Below, piece after piece: positions 7,140 through 13,892 of a DNA stretch of 15,798 nt. Position numbers and translations under genes: made by a program. Each line of letters starts with the position of its first letter. The stretch's first letter is position 1. The DNA lies in contig CP070700.1 of assembly GCA_020349865.1 (NCBI GenBank), positions 3,294,801 through 3,310,598 on the forward strand, in the 5' to 3' direction. This DNA is from Desulfobacteraceae bacterium (lineage in GTDB: Bacteria; Desulfobacterota; DSM-4660; Desulfatiglandales; Desulfatiglandaceae). The notes below the pieces were generated by a model that was given only the letters and a program-made list of their open reading frames with translations, was not told the origin of the DNA and searched no databases.

Positions 7140-9107
7140 ATGAACAAGGTTCCAACCGTATGCCCCAGAGACTGCTATGACACCTGCTTTATGGTTGCCG
7201 GTGTTGATGATGACGAAAGAGTGCTATCTGTAAAGGGGGATGGCGAAAATCCCGTCACCCGGGGCTTCACCTGTCCGAGAGGGGCCAAGGATGCGGAACA
7301 CGCTTATGTGAATAGAGTCCTCTTCCCGCAATTGAGAAAGGGGCCCAAACCACGCAGGGACTTTGAAAAAAGCTCTTGGGAAGAGACACTCGATCTTGTG
7401 GCAAATAGGCTACAGGGTGTCATTGATACATGGGGACCGGAAAGAGTTCTTTTCCTGGACTATGCCGGGAACATGGGTCTGCTGGCAAGCAAATTTCCCC
7501 AACGACTATGGAACGCTATAAAGGCCACCAGGACAGATCATGGCATATGTAGTAAATCGGGTCACGCAGGTTTAAGCCTGCATTACGGCCTGGGCTACGG
7601 AATCCAGCCAGAGGAGCTTGTCGAGAAAAATCTTATTATCTATTGGGGTTTTAATGCCTCAGTCAGCTCCCCTCACATGTGGGCCCTTTCGTTGAAGGCA
7701 AAACGTGAGATGAGTTCACGCATAATCGTTGTTGACCCTCGGCGTACCGATACAGCAAGAGGTGCAGATCTCTGGATATGTCCCAAACCCGGAAGCGATG
7801 TTGCTCTTGCATATGGTATTGCCAGATATCTCATCAAGAAGGGGCTTATCGATTTTGATTTTATCGAAGAGCGAACCTATGGTTTTGAAGCGTATGAAAA
7901 AGAGGTCATGAAATGGAATCCACAGCTTGTTGCGGAAACCACCGGTGTGGATTGGGCAATGATTGAGGAATTAGGAGCTGCATACGGGGAACTCAGTCCA
8001 AGCGCAACCATGATGGGGATCGGTTTTCAGAAATCCATTCAGGGCGCAGAAGCCGTCCGGGCCATATCCCTGTTGCCCGCCCTTATTGGACAGCACAGGG
8101 GATTTTTCTATGGAAACGGATCAGGTTATTTTATTGACAAATCCTACCTGACTGGAACCGAGTTCATTGATGAATCGCCTCGAATCGTCAGTCAGGTCGG
8201 CCTGGTTGATTATGTAAGGCGGGGAGATTTCAAGTTCATCTACATCTCCTGCATGAATCCCGCATTAACGCTGCCGAATCAAAGGGCATTTCGAGACGGC
8301 CTCTCAAGAAATGATGTCTTTGTCGTATTGCATGATACACACTGGACTGAAACGGCTGATTTTGCCAATGTGGTTTTGCCGGCCCAGACCCACCTGGAAA
8401 AGGAGGACATTGTTCTTCCCTGGTCGCACTGGCATATCAGGAGGTCGAACAGGGTTGTTGATCCCCTCGGTGAGAGCAGGCATGAGATTGATATAATGAC
8501 AGAACTTGCCAAGAGAATTGAGTTAGAAGATGAATGGCTTTTCGAAGACCCATGGAAGGCCGTGGAGCAATCAATTAAAAACGCCATTGAACCGGGAACA
8601 TTCAAGGAATTGCTTGAGGGAAAAACAGTTAGGCTGAGGTATAAAGAAAGATTTGAGTATCTGACTCCAACCGGGAGACTGGAGTTCTTTTCAAATGCGG
8701 CTGAAGCGGATGGATATAATCCATTACCACAGTATATCCCCTTTGAAATGAAGGAAGGGGAGTACATCCTTCTGAACAGCTCAATCCCCAAGTATAGCCA
8801 TACCCAGTTCCAGGATGTCTATGGCCCCATACCGGCCATTGTTTGGATAAATACCAGTGATGCACAGTCAATTGGAGTTCATGATGATGATATGGTCATC
8901 CTTTATAACGGACTCGGAGAGACGGAAGCGAGGGTGGTCGTTACAGGTGATGTGCCTGCGGGCGTGCTCTGGTCGCCTAAGCAATTTGTGGGGCACGACG
9001 GGAATCCGCAAAACTGTTTGACCAAGAGCTGTCCCCAGCGGGTCGGAGGCGGGTCCGTCTTCAATTCAACCATCGTGCGGGTTACAAGGCACGAATTAGA
9101 CCCGTGA
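7140..9107 (+). CDS. molybdopterin oxidoreductase (MopB/DMSO reductase superfamily), stand-alone catalytic subunit
   Basis: A 655-residue bis-MGD-type oxidoreductase. The N-terminal [4Fe-4S] motif is C8-x3-C12-x3-C16-x28-C45 (CPRDCYDTC, then TCPRG). The bis-MGD domains follow, with VVDPRRTDTA and the C-terminal dinucleotide-binding region containing IPKYSHTQFQ and SPKQF. CSKSG at C137-S140 lies where the Mo ligand is usually found, but whether Cys or Ser coordinates cannot be told. It resembles the uncharacterised CPRDCYDTC group (MopB_2-like, from memory). There is no twin-arginine signal, so it should act in the cytoplasm. No ferredoxin-like or membrane subunit is adjacent, unlike most formate dehydrogenases or polysulfide/thiosulfate reductases. 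AAGGGAG precedes the ATG at good spacing. Its substrate is unknown. It is followed by a 380-bp gap, so it is monocistronic here. Confidence 0.88.
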   Translation: MNKVPTVCPRDCYDTCFMVAGVDDDERVLSVKGDGENPVTRGFTCPRGAKDAEHAYVNRVLFPQLRKGPKPRRDFEKSSWEETLDLVANRLQGVIDTWGPERVLFLDYAGNMGLLASKFPQRLWNAIKATRTDHGICSKSGHAGLSLHYGLGYGIQPEELVEKNLIIYWGFNASVSSPHMWALSLKAKREMSSRIIVVDPRRTDTARGADLWICPKPGSDVALAYGIARYLIKKGLIDFDFIEERTYGFEAYEKEVMKWNPQLVAETTGVDWAMIEELGAAYGELSPSATMMGIGFQKSIQGAEAVRAISLLPALIGQHRGFFYGNGSGYFIDKSYLTGTEFIDESPRIVSQVGLVDYVRRGDFKFIYISCMNPALTLPNQRAFRDGLSRNDVFVVLHDTHWTETADFANVVLPAQTHLEKEDIVLPWSHWHIRRSNRVVDPLGESRHEIDIMTELAKRIELEDEWLFEDPWKAVEQSIKNAIEPGTFKELLEGKTVRLRYKERFEYLTPTGRLEFFSNAAEADGYNPLPQYIPFEMKEGEYILLNSSIPKYSHTQFQDVYGPIPAIVWINTSDAQSIGVHDDDMVILYNGLGETEARVVVTGDVPAGVLWSPKQFVGHDGNPQNCLTKSCPQRVGGGSVFNSTIVRVTRHELDP

Positions 9108-9380
9108 ATCTCTTAGACATTAGACAGTAGTTCACAAAAGTCACCCCAAACTCTCAATGGAGTGGTCCCATTACCACGGTTTCGCGAGGCATCCGCTTCC
9201 GGTGCTTTATATCCCAAAAATTATTGTCCTTTAACCCAGATTGTGCAATAGAATCCGTAGCGAGGCGCAGAAAACCAAACTGATCCCTTTTTCTCCTATC
9301 CGTTGACACCCGTGTCCTGATATTGATAGAATTTTTTTCAAAACAGAGTAAAGGACTAAGACAGGATTTTTTGTGAAAAG
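9108..9380. other. intergenic region between the Mo enzyme and the RNase D region
   Basis: Apart from the promoter at 9303-9332 I see no gene or clear terminator here. A GC-mixed stretch around 9230-9275 (CCCAGATTGTGCAATAGAATCC) looks repeat-like, but I could not identify it and found no second copy in the window. Confidence 0.4.
9303..9332 (+). promoter_or_regulatory. sigma70-type promoter for the micro-ORF / RNase D gene
   Basis: A perfect TTGACA is followed after 18 bases by TAGAAT. Transcription would start near 9339, leaving about 42 nt before the 43-codon ORF and about 150 nt before the nuclease. Confidence 0.55.
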
Positions 9381-9512
9381 ATGTTCTTTGTAGAAGAGGC
9401 GTTATATACCATTGATGAAATATATTCCTCTTTTATAAAACTCCGTCTTTCTCCTGAATATGCAGCTCAGGAGCGTCCAGCCCTTGTCAAATGGATAACC
9501 GAAGGCGAATAG
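9381..9512 (+). CDS. candidate 43-aa ORF overlapping the RNase D start
   Basis: ATG 9381 opens a 43-codon frame beginning MFFVEEALYTIDEIYSS and ending ALVKWITEGE, with stop TAG at 9510-9512. The composition (mixed acidic, aromatic and aliphatic residues) is protein-like and not low complexity. Its stop overlaps a GTG (9512) in the RNase D frame as TAGTG, an arrangement typical of translational coupling. A strong promoter lies 50 bases upstream. Against it, there is no good Shine-Dalgarno (AGGA is 14 bases away) and I recognise no family. It may be a leader peptide, a small protein, or chance. Confidence 0.35.
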   Translation: MFFVEEALYTIDEIYSSFIKLRLSPEYAAQERPALVKWITEGE

Positions 9513-10675
9513 TGTCACCCAATCACGTCCCGGATACAACCCATACTGATTACCTGCTGATTGAAAATGTCGCGGATCTATATAAGATAGTCGTTGAGCT
9601 TCAAAAGGAATCGGAAATCGGCGTGGATCTTGAAGCGGATTCAATGTTCCATTATCCGGAAAAGGTCTGCCTTCTTCAGATCTCCACACATGCTCTGAAC
9701 ATAGTGATCGACCCACTCTCAGTTGAAGGCCTTTCTCCCTTGGCACCTATTTTTGCCGATGCTCGGATCCGAAAGATCTTTCATGGCGCTGACTATGACA
9801 TCCGTTCCCTGTATAGGGATTTTGGTATCAAGCTCCATTCTCTATTTGATACCCAGATAGCAGCAAGGTTTCTTGGAATCAGGGAAACCGGCCTTGCCAG
9901 CCTGCTTAAAAAGAAGTTTTATATTTTGAGTGACAAGAGATATCAGAAAAAGGACTGGTCTCAAAGACCCCTGTCAGCGGCCATGCTTCAATATGCTGTT
10001 CAGGATATCTGCCATCTTATTCCTCTGGCCGGCATTCTTGAGAGGGAGTTAATGGAGAAGGGACTGCTTTTCTGTGTGGAAGAAGAATGTGAAATGCTAA
10101 GCAATGTTCGCCCGAATGTATCCAAAAACAGACCATTTTTTCTCAATTTCAAAGGAGCAGCAAGGTTTGATCCCCGAAGTCTCGCAGTCCTGGAAAAAAT
10201 CCTTTGCTTTCGGGACCAGGTGGCAAGGCGCAGAGATCGCCCTCATTTTAAAGTGCTGGGCAATAAACAGATCATAGAGATTGCCCGAATCAAACCGGTG
10301 AGTAAAGCTGATCTCGCTGGAATCAAAGGTCTTAGCACCAAACTGATAGATCATATGGGGAGATCTCTTATAGAAAAAGTCAAGGAGGGATTGAACCTCC
10401 CCAAGGAGGAGCTTCCTGTATATCCAAAAAAGACCAGAGAGAGGCTGAGATCCAAAGAAGCAACCCGCGTAAATGCATTGAAAATCTGGCGTGAACGAAT
10501 GGGTAGGAAGTGGGGGCTTGATCCGGCTCTCGTTTGCACGAATGCTCAGATACGGGCCATTGCCATCGCAAAACCAGGAGAGCCTGAGAACTTGGAATGT
10601 ATCCAAGACATTAGAAAATGGCAGATTAAGCTTTTTGGTCCCGACATTTGCAATGTTCTTCAGCAAACGGGTTGA
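9491..10675 (+). CDS. rnd: RNase D-like 3'-5' exoribonuclease with HRDC domain
   Basis: A 394-residue DEDD-family nuclease, expected to trim 3' ends of tRNA and other stable RNAs in the cytoplasm. Exo I is GVDLEAD (D46, E48), Exo II is HGADYDIRSL (D103 likely), and Exo III is YAVQD (Y168, D172), so it belongs to the DEDDy class. All four acidic residues are present. An HRDC domain covers about residues 210-295, and the C-terminal 80 residues look like a second HRDC-like module, as in E. coli RNase D (about 375 residues). The start is ambiguous. ATG 9491 is the only upstream in-frame start but has no ribosome binding site. GTG 9512 has GAAGG six bases upstream and overlaps the stop of a 43-codon ORF. 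The longer start is reported. It has no operon partners downstream. Confidence 0.9.
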   Translation: MDNRRRIVSPNHVPDTTHTDYLLIENVADLYKIVVELQKESEIGVDLEADSMFHYPEKVCLLQISTHALNIVIDPLSVEGLSPLAPIFADARIRKIFHGADYDIRSLYRDFGIKLHSLFDTQIAARFLGIRETGLASLLKKKFYILSDKRYQKKDWSQRPLSAAMLQYAVQDICHLIPLAGILERELMEKGLLFCVEEECEMLSNVRPNVSKNRPFFLNFKGAARFDPRSLAVLEKILCFRDQVARRRDRPHFKVLGNKQIIEIARIKPVSKADLAGIKGLSTKLIDHMGRSLIEKVKEGLNLPKEELPVYPKKTRERLRSKEATRVNALKIWRERMGRKWGLDPALVCTNAQIRAIAIAKPGEPENLECIQDIRKWQIKLFGPDICNVLQQTG

Positions 10676-10995
10676 ATAAATGTCCAGGTTAATTTGCCTT
10701 TTAGGGCTTAACAATGTTTCCACAACCATGATCTACTTAAATGTGCTGAGCCAAGGGGGCAAGGGGTCAAAAGTCTGCATGATATTCTGGAATTGATTGT
10801 CGGAGGTAAAACCTGGCAGTCTCGTAAAAAGTCGAAAAGTTCGTCATTGCGAGTGTAGCGAAGCAATCTCGTTGGCTGTAACTTCTTGAAATCAGGAGAT
10901 TGCTTCGTCGCTTCGCTCCTCGCAATGACAGGTGAAATGACTTTTTACGAGACCATCAAACCTGATAGTATGTATTTTGAGAAATTGAGATAGTG
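10676..10995. other. intergenic region between convergent genes, containing a MITE-like element
   Basis: The first 139 bp after the nuclease show nothing recognisable. A palindromic element (10815-10957) follows, then 38 bp to the stop of the minus-strand dehydrogenase remnant. The palindrome could end transcripts from both sides. Confidence 0.5.
10815..10957. repeat. MITE-like palindromic element with terminal inverted repeats
   Basis: Perfect 15-bp terminal arms GTCTCGTAAAAAGTC (10819-10833) and GACTTTTTACGAGAC (10939-10953) enclose two more inverted pairs. These are GTCATTGCGAG/CTCGCAATGAC (10843-10853 with 10919-10929) and CGAAGCAATCTC/GAGATTGCTTCG (10859-10870 with 10896-10907), around a 25-nt loop. 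AAACCTG occurs just outside both ends (10809-10815 and 10958-10964) and could be a target-site duplication. The core ATTGCGAG/GAAGCAATCTC is a widespread bacterial intergenic repeat theme, from memory. It has no coding capacity, so it would be non-autonomous. Confidence 0.8.
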
Positions 10996-11888
10996 CTATC
11001 TTTTTCTTCTCACCTTAACACCCAAAGCTTTTTCCCACACTTTGATCATTGCGCCTTTATTTTCCCCGCCGAGGCCTTGGGCTAGGGCCATCTGGTAAGT
11101 CTGCATGGTGGCGGACGTTACCGGCAACGGAATTCGGTATTCATTTGAAATCTCCATGATGGTAGCCATGTCTTTGTATGCGCTTTTCATTGGGTATCCG
11201 GGTGTGAAGTTATCATCAAGCACTAAAGGCGAGAAGAAGTCAAAACCATAGCTCTGGCCTGTGCCGGTGCGGACCACGGAACAGATATTTTCCGGGTCAA
11301 GACCCATCTTAGTGGCCATTGGGAGGATTTCTGCCATGGCCGCGCATGATATATTAAAGAGTATATTGTTTGTCATCTTTGCAAGCTGACCGTTTCCAGA
11401 CGTTCCCATGTATATGATAGTATTTGCCATGGCTTCCAAGAAGGAATAGATTCTAAGACACGTATCCTCTTCACCACCAACCATGATGGTAAGGGCCCTT
11501 TCTTTTGCCCGTGATTCCATACCGGAGACGGGGGCATCCATAAAGACAATACCTTCCTTTTTAAGAAGTTCCGAGGGTTGCCGCGTAAAGAGGGGATGGG
11601 TTGTACCGCAATCGATTATGATATGGCCTGCCTTGAGTTCTGGTCTAAGACCGCCTCTGCCAAACAGGACGCCACAACGTATGCGTCGGGAAGGCTAAGC
11701 AAAATGCAGGAGCATTGATTTCCAAGTTCAGGGAGATTCTTTGGGGCACTGGCCCCGTGTTTGACTAAATCGTCAATGGCCTCTTTTCTGAGATCATAAG
11801 CCAGCACGGAAAAACCTTTCCGCATTATATTGAGCGCCATCCATTTTCCCATTTGCCCAAGTCCTATGAAACCGATATCAGTTTCCAT
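10996..11888 (-). pseudogene. frameshifted NAD-dependent beta-hydroxyacid dehydrogenase (3-hydroxyisobutyrate dehydrogenase family)
   Basis: The minus-strand start is ATG 11888 with GGAGG five bases upstream. The N-terminal Rossmann part carries GFIGLGQMG (residues 6-14) and continues to SLPDAYVV. The frame is then lost. The other frame resumes at GVLFGRGGLRPELK, passes through DCGTT and the substrate motif DAPVSG, then the catalytic-lysine segment GQLAKMTNN, and ends VRRKR. Joined, the product would be about 297 residues, the normal length for 3-hydroxyisobutyrate/tartronate-semialdehyde reductases. The break lies near 11670-11680 and is consistent with loss of one (or four) base(s). The N-terminal frame stops at 11616-11618 after about 15 out-of-frame residues. 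Start and end are otherwise intact, so it is either a recent inactivation or a sequence error. It lies 23 bp behind the BKACE gene in one operon. Confidence 0.85.
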
Positions 11889-11911
11889 TACATCCTCCAG
11901 ATATTCCTGCT

Positions 11912-12769
11912 TTATTCATATTCACTGGCCATATTCAAGATCCGGTCCTTATAAGCAGGATTGAGAGCCAAAATAGAACGGGCCTCGTCAGGCGTAGCGA
12001 TTTCCCGCCCTATTTCATGGGCAATGCGGACAATTTTCTCAACCAGCAAAGGATTAGAAGCAGCGGAACCGTCGGGTAAGTAAAGATTATCTTCGAGTCC
12101 AACGCGCACATGTCCTCCCATGACGATGGCGCTAGTGGACAAGGGGATCTCAGCCTCGCCGATGCCTGCCACTGTCCAGGTCGAACCTAAAGGAATGCTT
12201 TCCGAAAGAAATTGCAGGTTTTTTGCGGTTCCGGGCATAGCACCAGGGGCCCCCAGAACAAAATCAAAATGAAAAGGAGAACGAATCAGTCCTTTGTTCT
12301 TTAAGTACATGGCATTGTTGATCATGCCGGTTTCAAAAATTTCGATTTCAGGCTTAACATCTGTTTCTTGAAAAACCCGGGCCAGATACTGAATGAATTG
12401 AGGTGAGTTTTCATAGACAATGCCCGGAAGATTGTTGGAACCAGTGGTAAACGAGCCCATTTCCGGAAGCAGTCGGATGGGATTCACCCTCGCTTCCCAA
12501 TCTCTACCAGCCCTGCCTCCTGTTGAGAGCTGTATAATTACCTGCGGGGCCACTTTTTTAATTTTGCGCACATTTTCCATAAAAGCAGAAGTCTCCAGAG
12601 TTGGGCGTTGCCGGGAATCTCTGGCGTGCACGTGGAAGAGGACCGCTCCCGCATCAGCACACCTGCGGACATCGGCGGCAATTTCATCAGGGGTAACAGG
12701 CACATGGGGATTCATCTGTTTAGTCGGAACATTTCCAGTCAATGCTACGGTAATGATTAATTTTTCCAT
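11912..12769 (-). CDS. beta-keto acid cleavage enzyme (BKACE, DUF849; 3-keto-5-aminohexanoate cleavage enzyme family)
   Basis: A 285-residue TIM-barrel Zn enzyme. Family members (Kce is the prototype) cleave a beta-keto acid with acetyl-CoA into acetoacetate and a CoA ester. The Zn ligands are recognisable: FHVHAR places H46 and H48 exactly as in Kce, and RVGLEDN gives E226 as the C-terminal glutamate. Further family marks are LTGNVP near the N-terminus, QLSTGG, and DFVLGAPGAMPG. Substrate specificity varies widely in this family and cannot be assigned here. GGAAG lies 7 bases before the ATG, with a promoter immediately upstream. The downstream dehydrogenase-like gene suggests a beta-keto or beta-hydroxy acid pathway, perhaps beta-amino acid or branched-chain breakdown. 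That link is inference. Confidence 0.92.
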   Translation of the reverse strand: MEKLIITVALTGNVPTKQMNPHVPVTPDEIAADVRRCADAGAVLFHVHARDSRQRPTLETSAFMENVRKIKKVAPQVIIQLSTGGRAGRDWEARVNPIRLLPEMGSFTTGSNNLPGIVYENSPQFIQYLARVFQETDVKPEIEIFETGMINNAMYLKNKGLIRSPFHFDFVLGAPGAMPGTAKNLQFLSESIPLGSTWTVAGIGEAEIPLSTSAIVMGGHVRVGLEDNLYLPDGSAASNPLLVEKIVRIAHEIGREIATPDEARSILALNPAYKDRILNMASEYE

Positions 12770-12796
12770 GATTCATCTTCCGTTTTAGGTTGAAAT

Positions 12797-12825
12797 AATT
12801 TAGGATAAAGCCCCTTGCGTGTCAA
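12797..12825 (-). promoter_or_regulatory. sigma70-type promoter for the BKACE operon
   Basis: On the minus strand a perfect TTGACA (12825-12820) and TAAATT (12802-12797) are 17 bases apart. The transcript would begin near 12790, giving a short leader of about 20 nt carrying the GGAAG ribosome binding site. Confidence 0.55.
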
Positions 12826-12857
12826 GAAAAGGGCTATTAAGTTGAGAGAGAAGAGAG

Positions 12858-13061
12858 TTGTTAAAAATTCGCTTGCATAGAATACCGAGCCAGACTTTCG
12901 TGGTCGGTATGCTCTACTTTGCCCTTTCCACTTCCACCGCGGCTTACATCCTTTTTTCTCAGCTTCAGAGCGAGGTGGATTTGGCGGCAGCAAGCATCCT
13001 GATATCAACACTTTTATCCATTGTCTTTCTGTCCATTGTGCTGGTAGTCTTTATTACCTGA
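12858..13061 (+). pseudogene. C-terminal relic of an AEC-type (auxin efflux carrier family) permease
   Basis: The frame encodes about 67 residues with two hydrophobic stretches and the run ALSTSTAAYILFSQLQ, then DLAAASILISTLLSI. This pattern matches the last two membrane helices of AEC family transporters, where the small/proline-rich segment before AYVLA and the LSTLLS motif are typical. Full-length members have about 300-320 residues and ten helices. Here the frame is closed by a stop at 12843-12845, and the only upstream start is TTG 12858. The N-terminal ~80 % is missing, so the protein would be non-functional. It lies head-to-head with the BKACE operon and may be what is left of its substrate transporter, which is inference. 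Confidence 0.6.
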
Positions 13062-13527
13062 AGTGCTGCTATATTCGGGACAAAAATTTGCACCCAGAAG
13101 AGGAAAAAAGGCATTTTTGACTAGAAAGTAATTGACAAACAACCCCATCAAATGGCTTATTAAGTACCGGTTTTTATTCCTGAAGTGTTACTACGGGGAG
13201 CATATTATTGTTTGCATTTCTTATCTCAGATCCAATAGAATGACCCCCCCGCCCAACCGTTCGACTGCCCTCGGCCATGAGCGACTCGACTTGAGCCTCT
13301 CGGCCCCGAGCTCATGGCCGAGAGGCTCGTCGACAAGTCTCGGGGCCGAATGGAGCTCACGCCGTAGCCCGCCTCTCGAGGGGAAGGACAGGGTGGGGGT
13401 GAGAAATGCTCCCCTTAGTAAATTGATGTTGTATCTGCATTCATGTAGCAGGTAGTCCTAATGGAATTTTACTAATATCCTTTATTACCTGGATATATGG
13501 GAAAACGGGATAAGGGAAAGAGGGTAT
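13062..13527. other. 466-bp gap with GC-rich repeats, no gene
   Basis: The first 170 bp are AT-rich, and I see no convincing promoter there. From about 13240 to 13405 the composition jumps to strongly GC-rich, with the palindromic cluster listed separately. It ends in CTCTCGAGGGGAAGGACAGG followed by GTGGGGGTGA, resembling common short interspersed bacterial repeats. The last 100 bp lead into korD, and no strong sigma70 match was found. Confidence 0.5.
13270..13349. repeat. GC-rich cluster of overlapping inverted repeats
   Basis: Three perfect inverted pairs share arms: CTCGGCCATGAGC with GCTCATGGCCGAG (13270-13282/13310-13322), GAGCCTCTCGGCC with GGCCGAGAGGCTC (13293-13305/13316-13328), and TCGGCCCCGAG with CTCGGGGCCGA (13300-13310/13339-13349). 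Because they share sequence, only some can form at once. The base composition is clearly unlike the flanks, suggesting an inserted repeat element. Confidence 0.7.
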
Positions 13528-13806
13528 ATGAACAATACCATGTCCATGAAGATGTGGAGAAAACCCCTGGATTGGGAAGAAAAGCTGACGCCACCAGCCA
13601 GGATTTATGTTATCGAGATCCGATGCAAAGGATGTGGCCTCTGTGTGGAATACTGCCCCCGCCAGGTTCTGAAGATGTCAGATGAGTTCAACAGAAAGGG
13701 ATATCACCCACCGTTCGTTTTGGAACCTTCGGCCTGCGTGGGGTGCCATTTCTGTGAAGAGGTGTGCCCGGAATTCGCCATCTTTTGCGATAGTTCAATG
13801 GAATAA
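13528..13806 (+). CDS. korD: 2-oxoacid:ferredoxin oxidoreductase delta subunit, 2[4Fe-4S] ferredoxin
   Basis: A 92-residue ferredoxin-type subunit with two complete CxxCxxCxxxCP motifs: C33, C36, C39 and C43, and C70, C73, C76 and C80. Each binds a [4Fe-4S] cluster that passes electrons from the TPP site to external ferredoxin. The 17-residue spacer between motifs and the N-terminal extension are usual for KorD/VorD-type subunits. GAGGG lies just upstream of the ATG. korA follows after 86 bp and korB overlaps korA, giving the order D-A-B typical of 2-oxoglutarate synthase operons in anaerobes. A branched-chain 2-oxoacid (VOR) specificity is the main alternative. Confidence 0.9.
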   Translation: MNNTMSMKMWRKPLDWEEKLTPPARIYVIEIRCKGCGLCVEYCPRQVLKMSDEFNRKGYHPPFVLEPSACVGCHFCEEVCPEFAIFCDSSME

Positions 13807-13834
13807 TCGAACAGACAGAACACCTCAACTTTAC

Positions 13835-13855
13835 TCCCGCTTCAGGCGGGATTTT
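13835..13855 (+). terminator. hairpin plus short T-run between korD and korA
   Basis: TCCCGC (13835-13840) and GCGGGA (13846-13851) form a 6-bp stem with a TTCAG loop, followed by TTTTG. It sits in the only non-coding gap of the operon. It may be a partial terminator setting korD above korAB, or an mRNA stability element. The T-run is short. Confidence 0.4.
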
Positions 13856-13892
13856 GATCACTTCAAACTTCTAAAAATATGAGGGCCAAAAG

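Noticed and set aside
9402..9746. Minus-strand 114-codon ORF over the RNase D start
   Set aside because: It is antisense to the conserved exonuclease domain, with no start signals and no family resemblance.
10097..10729. Minus-strand 210-codon ORF opposite the HRDC region
   Set aside because: A long shadow frame of the nuclease; no recognisable motifs and no promoter or ribosome binding site.
12757..13011. Minus-strand 84-codon ORF upstream of BKACE
   Set aside because: It overlaps the BKACE promoter and start and is antisense to the permease relic; composition is not protein-like.
13107..13160. TTGACA at 13132 as a promoter upstream of korD
   Set aside because: No acceptable -10 box at 16-18 bases; the nearest AT-rich hexamer is about 20 bases away.
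13132..13455. 107-codon ORF in the GC-rich repeat
   Set aside because: It reads through the palindromic repeat; low-complexity Ser/Arg/Pro content and no ribosome binding site.
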